Shown: positions 6,370 through 13,526, counted from the first letter of the stretch. The stretch is 14,613 nt of DNA from an uncultured Bacilli bacterium (GCA_947627405.1 CANQVY010000017.1:1-14613), one strand, 5' to 3'. The notes: generated by a model from the sequence alone, not told the origin. Made by a program: numbers and translations.

Positions 6370-7992
6370 CTAATTTTTATAATCCTTTACTTTAATATCT
6401 ATATTCAACAAATCCCCTATCATATCTTCTTTAATTATATCATTTTTTGTCGAAATTTCAAGGCAAAATGAATTATTATTATAATTTTCATCAAGTAAAT
6501 CTAGAAATAAATAAGCCTTGTTATATTTTACGGATCCAGATGTATAAGAGGCCGTATAATATTTATACGTATTCTTGCCAATCTTAAGATCTTTAACAAA
6601 TTGAAAATGATTATTTTTATAAGAACTAAGCATACTTTGGGCAGTTTTAATGTGTATTTTAGTCGAAGTAGAGTCTAAAATATATTTTGCAGTTGTATTG
6701 TACTCTTCACTTTTCTTATCATAATCTTTTCCAAAATATCGTGTTTCATAAATATTATTATTATCATAATATCGTTCAAAGTATTCTTCTGGTGTATATA
6801 AAGTAACTGAATAATATTGCTTATTGTGGGAATCAGATTTAAGAGTTTTCATTTCATTGATGATCTTATGATTTTCAATATTTCTTGTAATATAAGCTCC
6901 ATACTTTTTCTTACTTACAATCTCCAAATTATTAATCCATTGTTCAGAAATATTCTTTTCATCAGCTTCTAATTCATAAACTAAAGTTGTAATGGGGTCA
7001 ATCTCATAGACTACATAATATTCTTCTTTTCGTAATGCACAATCTTCAAAATCTCCACTCTCATTGATTTTGGTTGTTTTAAAATCATAAGAAATTTTAT
7101 ATATATATCCCTCATTATGTTTATCAATTTCAACCTTAATATGATCATAATCATCTATTCTTTTATAGTTTTTTTCTTTTGACATTAAATTATTTGTAAT
7201 ATACTCATAAATATTTAGTGGGCTAAGCATAATACTTAAACGCACATCGTTTGAATTTGTATCCTTATAAGTTCCATAATAATAGGCCGAATCAAAATCA
7301 TCTCTTGGAATATCTTCTGATAATTTATATTGAATTTCATAATTATCATTTGCTATTGTTCTTTGCGTCTTTTTCTTACTTAAATTAAATTTCTTTGTAC
7401 TATAAGTTATTCCCGTTGTCTTGATTTCATCTAATTTTTCTTGTACATCAACAGCATCATCCAAAATTGCAAAATTATAAATCATATTTTCCACACTATC
7501 TAATAAAATATCAAAATCGGTATTATCTGTCTTATAAACAAAAGTAAATAATTTATCATTATATTTAGAAACAACAACCATTGCTTGACTGTTTTGATCT
7601 TCATATAATAATTTATAACCTTCCAATTCTTTTTTTGTTACCTTTACTTGTTTCCTATGAATCAAATGAAAACTTTTATTTTCTACTTTTATTGTTTGTT
7701 CAATATCATCAATAAAAGTAGAAATATCATTATATCTAGTTTCCTCATCCAATGTTTTAACATAAATTTCCACATTACTTTTAGAACCATGTTTTAATAA
7801 TACATAATTTTTTTTCTTTTCTTTTAAGTTCCAAGTACTATCGTATTTAATAGAATATACAGAATTGCTATATTCTTTTATTTTTGTTTTATTAGCAAAG
7901 AAGAGCAGATAGCCAAGAAGAACAAATACAAAAAGTAAAAGTATCATAGATCCTATAAGAATGACTTTAAATTTTTTTAAATATTCCTTCAT
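6370..7992 (-). CDS. Membrane-anchored protein with probable repeated PsbP-like domains
   Basis: A 540-residue protein with a membrane segment at about 10-32 after a short basic start (MKEYLKKFK), so nearly all of it should be extracytoplasmic. The region at about 40-175 begins NSVYSIKYDSTWNL and ends with VENMIYNF, a pattern like PsbP/Mog1-type domains. A second related-looking unit starts near 215 (NDNYEIQYKLSEDI), and a third region covers about 375-540. No catalytic motif is visible. The start codon is one base after the TGA of the upstream gene, with GGAG inside that gene, which suggests translational coupling and a shared stoichiometry. The next gene carries a similar outer domain, so the two may bind each other or a common ligand. 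I do not recognise an exact family. Confidence 0.75.
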   Translation of the reverse strand: MKEYLKKFKVILIGSMILLLFVFVLLGYLLFFANKTKIKEYSNSVYSIKYDSTWNLKEKKKNYVLLKHGSKSNVEIYVKTLDEETRYNDISTFIDDIEQTIKVENKSFHLIHRKQVKVTKKELEGYKLLYEDQNSQAMVVVSKYNDKLFTFVYKTDNTDFDILLDSVENMIYNFAILDDAVDVQEKLDEIKTTGITYSTKKFNLSKKKTQRTIANDNYEIQYKLSEDIPRDDFDSAYYYGTYKDTNSNDVRLSIMLSPLNIYEYITNNLMSKEKNYKRIDDYDHIKVEIDKHNEGYIYKISYDFKTTKINESGDFEDCALRKEEYYVVYEIDPITTLVYELEADEKNISEQWINNLEIVSKKKYGAYITRNIENHKIINEMKTLKSDSHNKQYYSVTLYTPEEYFERYYDNNNIYETRYFGKDYDKKSEEYNTTAKYILDSTSTKIHIKTAQSMLSSYKNNHFQFVKDLKIGKNTYKYYTASYTSGSVKYNKAYLFLDLLDENYNNNSFCLEISTKNDIIKEDMIGDLLNIDIKVKDYKN

Positions 7993-7993
7993 A

Positions 7994-9703
7994 TCAATTC
8001 TCCGTAATTACAATGATTAAATAATCAAAATTATCCATAAGAATTACCTTATACTCTTCATTTTCATAGATATACTTAGTAGTTGAGGCAAGCACTTCTT
8101 TATAATTTTGTTCCTTTAATTTATCTCTAAAGTTTTTTGATAAACTCATACTACTCATAAAATTTGAAATTTTATTTTTATATCGTAGACTGATTGTTTT
8201 ATTTTTATAGCTTGATTTTACAAGTTCTAATGTAATTGTATTTTCCAAATCTCCAATTTTCTTGTATTGATTCCATACCTTTTCTTTAATATTCTTTTTT
8301 ACTATTTCACTATTATTGCCATTGTAATAATACATTTCCTTTAAATGATCAAAAGAAATTGTTTTTATTTTTTTGAAATCACTCGCTGTTAACTGTTTTT
8401 GCAAATCCATCAACAATTTTGCACTAATAGCAATTCCAAAATTATTTTGAATGGACTTCGTTGTATTCAATCCTATAATTTCACCATTTAAATTATATAA
8501 AGCACTGCCTTGATCATTTAACGTTAAAGTTAAAAGTGTTTTAATATTTTCATTTTCATTGGATATATAAATTCCTTTTGATAATTTTAAATTATATCCC
8601 AATTTAGAACTAATTGTAAAAACAGGATCCTCTTTTTTTAATTTTTCATAACTAGCTAAAGAACAATTTTGTCCACTTTCATCCTTTAATTTTAAAACAG
8701 CTAAATCAATATCCTCATTAATATAAACAAGGCCATCTAAGATGTGCGTTTTACCATTAGCATCCAAAATAGCTATGAACTGAGAATCTTGTAAAGCCGA
8801 TTGTATAAATGACCAAGTTGTGACAACAATTCCCTTACGTAAATAAAAACCATTGGCTGTATGTGTAATATTTCCTAAATAATTGGCATTTAAAATTACA
8901 GAATTTTTCATATTTTGTTTATATAGAGAATTCCATTTTGCATCGCTTACTTGATTCAATTTGGTCAAATCAAACAAATCTTTTACATCGCTCAAATCTG
9001 TTTCGATTTTATAGGAAGTGCTGTTATCTTGCTCAGCATATTCTTCAAAATATTGATCGGTATCTTCTGAATTATGAGCATTGGCATAAGAAAGTTTCCA
9101 TACGCCATCCAATTTTTTAAATTGAAAATAGAAAATAATGTCGGTCGTAGATCTAACGATTTCCATAGGATTTTCTTCTTCATAATCGTCATATTCAAAA
9201 TCCTTAATTGCAATCGTACTCAGATAAGTTTCTCCCATTTTAGTAACGATCGGTTGTCCTATTCTTTTATAGGTTGGAGTGTTTCGAGCAATGTTTTTAA
9301 ATAAACCACCCACAAAATAGGCAACTGCAAAATTATCACTAAACTCTTCACTATCCATATCTAAATTCCCATCTTCATCTTCAGGAATATCCGGTTCATA
9401 ACACATTTCTTGCAAAGCTTGTTTTCTATACATATAATTTTCTACGGTAAATTCTGTATTTTCATTCCCCGCAAATAAATAAACTACTTTCCTAGTCAAC
9501 CTTTCAATTTCTTTTTGTTCACTGTTTTCTTTTTGCTTTTGATAATTTATTTTATATTGATTATCCACTGTATCATTGATATTACTGGCAATACTTTTAT
9601 TTCGATCGATATCGTCCAAAGAAAACAAAAATTCTTGATGTGTATCCGCTTTTACAATGAAAAAACTAAACAAAAGTAAGAAAAACAAGAATATTTTTTT
9701 CAT
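7994..9703 (-). CDS. Secreted HtrA-like trypsin-fold protein with degenerate catalytic triad
   Basis: A 569-residue exported protein. A signal peptide covers residues 1-19 (MKKI, hydrophobic run, VKA then DTHQ). Residues 20-265 are an unrecognised acidic region. Residues about 268-438 follow the trypsin-like fold of HtrA/DegP proteases: GIVVTTWSFI (291-300) aligns with the catalytic His strand, DIDLAVLKL with the Asp strand, and NDQGSALYNLNGEIIGLNT with the Ser strand. The Asp (333) is kept, but Ser298 stands where the catalytic His should be and Gln398 where the catalytic Ser should be, so it is very likely not an active protease. No PDZ domain is recognised, and about 130 C-terminal residues are unidentified. 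It overlaps in regulation with its neighbours: 11 bases after the metallopeptidase gene (AGGTGA overlapping that stop) and one base before the next gene. A peptide-binding, scaffolding or sensing role is plausible but inferred. Confidence 0.8.
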   Translation of the reverse strand: MKKIFLFFLLLFSFFIVKADTHQEFLFSLDDIDRNKSIASNINDTVDNQYKINYQKQKENSEQKEIERLTRKVVYLFAGNENTEFTVENYMYRKQALQEMCYEPDIPEDEDGNLDMDSEEFSDNFAVAYFVGGLFKNIARNTPTYKRIGQPIVTKMGETYLSTIAIKDFEYDDYEEENPMEIVRSTTDIIFYFQFKKLDGVWKLSYANAHNSEDTDQYFEEYAEQDNSTSYKIETDLSDVKDLFDLTKLNQVSDAKWNSLYKQNMKNSVILNANYLGNITHTANGFYLRKGIVVTTWSFIQSALQDSQFIAILDANGKTHILDGLVYINEDIDLAVLKLKDESGQNCSLASYEKLKKEDPVFTISSKLGYNLKLSKGIYISNENENIKTLLTLTLNDQGSALYNLNGEIIGLNTTKSIQNNFGIAISAKLLMDLQKQLTASDFKKIKTISFDHLKEMYYYNGNNSEIVKKNIKEKVWNQYKKIGDLENTITLELVKSSYKNKTISLRYKNKISNFMSSMSLSKNFRDKLKEQNYKEVLASTTKYIYENEEYKVILMDNFDYLIIVITEN

Positions 9704-9714
9704 AATAACTTCAC

Positions 9715-10872
9715 CTACTTACTCGCATACTTTTTTAAAACTTGTTCAATGTATTTAGAAGCATCTTTAGCATTTTCTCCATTTAAATAACAATCATGAA
9801 AAGCTTCGGCAATTGTCTCATCATAAATAAAATCACCAGAATCATTTTTAGCAAGAGCATAACCAGAAATACTTCCTCTAAAATCATCAAAACTTTCTTT
9901 ATTCCCTTTATGATCTCTTTTATAGTTTTCATAAGCTTCCGTGAGCATTTTTTTTGAAAAATTACCTTCAACAAAATCTTCTATGATTTCTATATGAGAA
10001 GCATAATTTTCCTTGGTTTCAATAAGCATAGAATCAATATTATAGTTTTTCATCATCGCAACAAATGATAAATAATGTCCTAATTCATGGGCAACAGGAG
10101 AAGCCTTTGTACAATTCGGTGGAAACCAACCATGAGCATCTGCAGAAGAAACAGAGCTTTGCAATCGCTTCTCATTTAAAAAATAACTTGAATTCAAAAT
10201 CATTTGCATTTTATACACTCTAGGATAACTATCATCATTCCCATACGCAAAAGGAAAATATGGTCCATAGGCTGCAATCACACCTTGATCATCCATTGTA
10301 CCGTTATATAAAGTTAAATTGGTTAAATTGCCTCGTATAGCTGGATAATCATTATAGATTTTTTCAATTACCTTTTCAATTTCTTTGGCAAATTCAACAC
10401 TCATTTCACATAAATTTACAGCATAGACTCCATATTTTTTTATCATTTCATTTTCTACATTTTTTATTGAAGTTGGACAAGATTTTTTTTGAGAAAGCGA
10501 GTCTTCTTCGATTAATGAAACGGCATCTGCTTTCGTACTAATGTCAACACCCGTATACTTTTTATCATAGACAATAACCGTTTCGAAAGAATTTTTCTTA
10601 GGAACGACTGATCCTTCTTCTTTCTTATCATTACCTAATAATCCTTCATCCCCCGTTTTTTCTGTACCTATATCCGAAAAATAGTAATGACTATTTTGAT
10701 TGTTATAAATGACAAAACCTATAACAATTAAAACAAGTCCACAAATCGATACAAAAAAACAAACAATCTTTTTATTATTAAAATTATAATTGTCTATTGC
10801 TACATTATGTCCACATTGAGTACAAAATTTTGTACCCTCAGAAATAAAATTTCCACACTTACTACAACGCAT
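9715..10872 (-). CDS. Zinc-ribbon membrane-anchored metallopeptidase (HExxH)
   Basis: A 385-residue protein. Residues 3-20 form a zinc ribbon (CSKCG then FCTQCG), presumably cytoplasmic. A membrane segment at about 35-57 follows, then a linker to about 130. The outer C-terminal domain (about 130-385) has a zinc-protease signature: HELGH at 262-266, with Glu263 as the catalytic base, then GYALAKND around Tyr338 and ETIAEAF (352-358), where Glu352 is the likely third zinc ligand. The order HExxH ... Y ... ExxAExF recalls anthrax lethal factor-like (M34/PPEP) and phage-head-associated zincins. This is from memory of the families, not a search. All key residues are present, so activity is expected; the substrate is unknown. 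A GAGG at 10881-10884 precedes the ATG. It heads the tight four-gene run that includes an inactive-looking protease. No convincing promoter is seen in the 45-base gap upstream, so it may also be co-transcribed with 10918-11700. Confidence 0.82.
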   Translation of the reverse strand: MRCSKCGNFISEGTKFCTQCGHNVAIDNYNFNNKKIVCFFVSICGLVLIVIGFVIYNNQNSHYYFSDIGTEKTGDEGLLGNDKKEEGSVVPKKNSFETVIVYDKKYTGVDISTKADAVSLIEEDSLSQKKSCPTSIKNVENEMIKKYGVYAVNLCEMSVEFAKEIEKVIEKIYNDYPAIRGNLTNLTLYNGTMDDQGVIAAYGPYFPFAYGNDDSYPRVYKMQMILNSSYFLNEKRLQSSVSSADAHGWFPPNCTKASPVAHELGHYLSFVAMMKNYNIDSMLIETKENYASHIEIIEDFVEGNFSKKMLTEAYENYKRDHKGNKESFDDFRGSISGYALAKNDSGDFIYDETIAEAFHDCYLNGENAKDASKYIEQVLKKYASK

Positions 10873-10901
10873 ATCTTTATCCTCTATTCTTTTTTTATAT
10901 A

Positions 10902-10930
10902 CAAATAAGAAAAGATCTTATTTGATCTTT
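10902..10930 (-). promoter_or_regulatory. Two overlapping, mutually exclusive hairpins
   Basis: One hairpin pairs AAAGATC with GATCTTT (10911-10917 and 10924-10930) around a 6-base loop and is followed on the minus strand by TTTCTTATTT, like a weak terminator. The other pairs CAAATAAG with CTTATTTG (10902-10909 and 10917-10924), 8 bp, with no T run. The two share bases and cannot form together. The stop codon of 10918-11700 lies within the structure. It may be a leaky terminator between the surface protein gene and the metallopeptidase operon. Confidence 0.45.
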
Positions 10931-11700
10931 ATTAATTTCTTGCGACTAATAACTAGAAGTACTATTGCTACCGCTCCTATCACTACTAAATACAATACAT
11001 TATAATCACCTGTATTTGGATTTGTCTCTTGTTGATTTGTTGTCGTAATCTTTACATCACTATTCTCTTTTTTATTATCTGTACTATCTGTTATAATCTT
11101 ATTTCCCTTTAGAGTAACTGTTACAGCATCATAAATAATATTGCTTGAGTCCTTATCAACTAATTTGACCCACAAAACTACCATTGTATCTTCAGTTAAC
11201 TCTTTAATTGTTCCATTGAACTTATTATCTGTTGTTTGAATCCACTGACTATCATCATAATCTGGATATAAAGCAAATATTGCTTCATTAATTTCATCTA
11301 ATTTTTTGTTATAAGTTTCAATTAAAGAATTATATTCTGTTACACAATCGTTATATGCAGTCATATTTTCTTCGCTTTTATCTGTATTATACTTATCCTT
11401 TAGAGCATTACATGCATTCTTTTTATTATTAATTTCATCCTTGTTTTGCGACTCTCCTTCTTTTCTTAATGTCTCAATTTTACTTGCAATTTCTTTGTTT
11501 ATAAGTTGGTATTGATAATATAAATCATAGTTTACATATTTATTAATATTAAATTGATTATCGTTATTGTTCCATACCATGAATGGAAAGCCAATAGTAT
11601 TATCAGGATCTAACTCTTTATAACTTTCTAATGCTCCAACATTAAGCGGCAATAACATAAAGCAAAAAAATAATGATAAAATCTTTTTTATTTTTTTCAT
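10918..11700 (-). CDS. Secreted helical surface protein with NPNTGD sorting signal
   Basis: A 260-residue protein not matched to any known family. A signal peptide covers about residues 1-23 (MKKIKKI, hydrophobic run, VGA then LESY). Residues about 58-145 are charged and helical with coiled-coil character. Two cysteines (97 and 119) are placed so that they could cross-link a helical hairpin. A beta-rich stretch follows at about 160-205 and then a Thr/Asn/Lys-rich linker. The C-terminus has a sorting signal: NPNTGD at 227-232, a hydrophobic segment at about 234-252, and a basic tail RKKLIKIK. NPNTGDYNV matches the pattern of the two other anchored proteins in the window. AGGAGGT (11705-11711) and the signal peptide fix the start. 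It has its own promoter and lies just before the metallopeptidase operon, with a hairpin structure in between. Confidence 0.83.
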   Translation of the reverse strand: MKKIKKILSLFFCFMLLPLNVGALESYKELDPDNTIGFPFMVWNNNDNQFNINKYVNYDLYYQYQLINKEIASKIETLRKEGESQNKDEINNKKNACNALKDKYNTDKSEENMTAYNDCVTEYNSLIETYNKKLDEINEAIFALYPDYDDSQWIQTTDNKFNGTIKELTEDTMVVLWVKLVDKDSSNIIYDAVTVTLKGNKIITDSTDNKKENSDVKITTTNQQETNPNTGDYNVLYLVVIGAVAIVLLVISRKKLIKIK

Positions 11701-11724
11701 AAGAACCTCCTCTATTCTATCAAA

Positions 11725-11754
11725 AATATACTATTGTTTTTTCTATATAGTCAA
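11725..11754 (-). promoter_or_regulatory. Promoter of the NPNTGD surface protein gene
   Basis: The minus strand shows TTGACT (11749-11754), an 18-base spacer, and TATATT (11725-11730). The start site would be near 11718, leaving a leader of about 18 bases with the AGGAGGT ribosome site. Confidence 0.62.
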
Positions 11755-11791
11755 CATATTTTTACAATTTTTTTTCAATTGACGTAAAAAA

Positions 11792-12817
11792 TTACTTAGC
11801 CCTTTTAATTTTTTTACTACATATAAATAATAGAAGAGTTGAAAATACACCTATAATTGTTAATATTACTACATTCATATCTGCTGTATTTGGATTTTTC
11901 ACCACATTTGTTGATGGATCTTTTGTATCACTCGTACTTGAACCAGTACCAGTAGGTGTGTTAAAAGCTCCAGCTTCTGCAATTACAATATAACCATCTG
12001 TAAGATAATCATAACTATTATAATCATTTGTTCCATAAATACTTGTACTAAACTTTATTTTATTCTTATCAGGAGAAATAGAATTTAAAGCATATTCATC
12101 TACAGAATTTGATAAGAAATTGTGTTGATTATCGAATAAAAATGGGTATGTTTTCTCCGTTTTCACATAATCACTTGGTAATTCAATTTCAATATCATCA
12201 ACATAAGCTCCATCTAAATTGTATTTATCGATTAGACTTTTAGCCAATGTATTTCCATCACTACCATATACTCGGATTGTGTAATACAAAATTTTAGAAC
12301 TATGGCTTTGTTTTTTTATTTCTTCGACTGTATCGGTACTTACCTTTATCTTAGAATGATAAGGAAAACTTCCAACCAAAACTTTTACTTTACTATCATT
12401 ATCCATTAATGTTTGATCTTCATAAACCAAAAATGAGGTAGTTGCTTCGGTAGTAACATCTTTACCATCTTTTTGTAATTTTGCAAAAACCACAAGTTCT
12501 GAATCGGTAACTTTGCTTTTATCAAGATCAATACTACATTTATAATATTTATTTACGTTACTATAGGATACATAGCAAGTAGAAGTTGTATAGGAACTTT
12601 CACTTCCTACTTTGTATAAGACATTATACTGTTCCTCCGCTAAAGTATCGGTAGTATGAAGTGTTAAAGAAATAGAAGAGGATGAAGACGCATTATAAAA
12701 AATTGTATTTTTTCCAATATAATCAATTTCTAACTTTGCTAAATCCTCTGCTTTTACATAAAAAGGCAATATAAGCAATATTCCTAATATCAATAAACAA
12801 ACATAATTTTTTTTCAT
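11792..12817 (-). CDS. Secreted surface protein with NPNTAD sorting signal
   Basis: A 341-residue protein of unknown function. A signal peptide covers residues 1-23 (MKKNYVC, hydrophobic run, VKA then EDLA). The cysteine at position 7 is inside the hydrophobic start and is not a lipobox. The mature part looks beta-rich, with a likely disulfide pair at Cys81 and Cys94 (TSTCYVSYS / YYKCSIDL) inside an apparent Ig-like domain at about 28-130. A Ser/Thr/Gly-rich spacer at about 287-305 precedes the sorting signal NPNTAD at 308-313, a hydrophobic segment at about 315-333, and the basic tail SKKIKRAK. The start has AGAAGGA upstream. It lies 58 bases after the zinc-ribbon gene with no promoter or terminator I can support between them, so the two are probably co-transcribed. 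Its anchor is nearly identical in pattern to that of 1725-2561. Confidence 0.84.
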   Translation of the reverse strand: MKKNYVCLLILGILLILPFYVKAEDLAKLEIDYIGKNTIFYNASSSSSISLTLHTTDTLAEEQYNVLYKVGSESSYTTSTCYVSYSNVNKYYKCSIDLDKSKVTDSELVVFAKLQKDGKDVTTEATTSFLVYEDQTLMDNDSKVKVLVGSFPYHSKIKVSTDTVEEIKKQSHSSKILYYTIRVYGSDGNTLAKSLIDKYNLDGAYVDDIEIELPSDYVKTEKTYPFLFDNQHNFLSNSVDEYALNSISPDKNKIKFSTSIYGTNDYNSYDYLTDGYIVIAEAGAFNTPTGTGSSTSDTKDPSTNVVKNPNTADMNVVILTIIGVFSTLLLFICSKKIKRAK

Positions 12818-12875
12818 AATTTTTTCCTTCTTTCTTATTGTTTCAACCTTTCCCTCATTTTAGAATTCACATCAT

Positions 12876-13421
12876 TCACAATTTATTTTCTAACAAAAAC
12901 CAGCAATTGATTATGAAGTAAATCAAAAACATTACTGAAATGATAGTTAATAGTATTGAAGCTGTTCCAACGAATAATAAAACACAGATATTACTTATGC
13001 AAAAGACTACAGTAATTATTATTTCTAACATAGAAAATCTTTTCATGTTTTTCTTAATCAATAAAAGAATTGAAAGAATGAAGCTAACAATACACAAGAA
13101 AAGAATTATACCTACTATTAAGAAATTATACTTCGTGTCCAAATGAAATAAAGAGCTATTATAAATACAATTGCTACTAAAATCTGTACATCCAAACACA
13201 AGTAAAGTTCCATTAACAAAGACATTAACAAAGGTTTTTCCAATCGAATCGATTGCAAGCATCAATATCATACCATGCATTAAAAAACCAATTTCAAGAG
13301 TATTCAATAAAGATACAACCGATTGAATGATGAAATATTTATTCGTATTCAATTTTGTACCACAAGTAGGACAAAATTTTGATTGTACACTTACGCTATT
13401 TGAACAATTTTTGCATAACAT
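12876..13421 (-). CDS. Zinc-ribbon multi-pass membrane protein
   Basis: A 181-residue protein. Residues 3-20 are a zinc ribbon (CKNCS then FCPTCG). Four hydrophobic segments follow at about 30-58 (weaker), 97-121, 131-154 and 154-176. I do not recognise a family or catalytic motif. A loop between the first two segments carries two cysteines (FGCTDFSSNCIY) that may pair outside the membrane. The start is the ATG at 13421; an in-frame TAA two codons upstream rules out a longer form. AGGAGG (13435-13440 region) is about 14 bases from the ATG, longer than normal, so translation may be weak. It has a strong promoter and probably shares a transcript with the NPNTAD surface protein. Confidence 0.75.
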   Translation of the reverse strand: MLCKNCSNSVSVQSKFCPTCGTKLNTNKYFIIQSVVSLLNTLEIGFLMHGMILMLAIDSIGKTFVNVFVNGTLLVFGCTDFSSNCIYNSSLFHLDTKYNFLIVGIILFLCIVSFILSILLLIKKNMKRFSMLEIIITVVFCISNICVLLFVGTASILLTIISVMFLIYFIINCWFLLENKL

Positions 13422-13452
13422 AATTTACTCAAATTCCTCCTATCATAAATTG

Positions 13453-13481
13453 ATCATATCATTTACCTCCCACCGCGTCAA
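13453..13481 (-). promoter_or_regulatory. Strong promoter of the zinc-ribbon / NPNTAD transcript
   Basis: The minus strand shows TTGACG (13476-13481), a 17-base spacer, and TATGAT (13453-13458) preceded by TG-A, an extended -10. It combines a near-consensus -35, ideal spacing and an extended -10. The spacer is unusually G-rich for this AT-rich window. Confidence 0.72.
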
Positions 13482-13515
13482 GGAATAGAGACATTTTTCG
13501 ACAAATAAGATCTAC

Positions 13516-13525
13516 TTTACGTAAA
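13516..13525. repeat. 10-base palindrome TTTACGTAAA
   Basis: A perfect palindrome in the gap between trpS and the zinc-ribbon gene, about 35 bases upstream of the -35 box. Its half-site TTTACG also forms the arms of the inverted repeat at 5395-5416. It could be a regulator binding site or chance in AT-rich DNA. Confidence 0.3.
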
Positions 13526-13526
13526 C

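Noticed and set aside
8992..9213. Minus-strand 73-codon frame inside the HtrA-like gene, and plus-strand frames nearby
   Set aside because: These are alternative frames of a gene with strong domain evidence and none has a plausible start.
7990..9717. Frameshifted single gene split into several pieces
   Set aside because: Each reading frame has its own start, ribosome site and N-terminal signal or membrane segment, so the close spacing reflects an operon and not a broken gene.
9715..10872. Pro-Pro endopeptidase acting on the local surface proteins
   Set aside because: The protease resembles that group, but none of the three NPxT[AG]D proteins contains a Pro-Pro pair, so the C. difficile type of cleavage cannot be claimed for them.
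11765..11781. Terminator after the NPNTAD protein gene
   Set aside because: There is an AT-only-core stem (CAATT / AATTG) but no T run after it on the minus strand, so it is not a convincing terminator.
11792..12817. Lipoprotein signal at MKKNYVC
   Set aside because: The cysteine is at residue 7, before the hydrophobic core, with no lipobox; the cleavage site VKA is an ordinary signal peptidase I site.
12818..12875. Separate promoter for the NPNTAD protein gene
   Set aside because: A TAAAAT is present but no -35 box at a usable spacing and no TG extension, so co-transcription with the upstream gene is the simpler reading.
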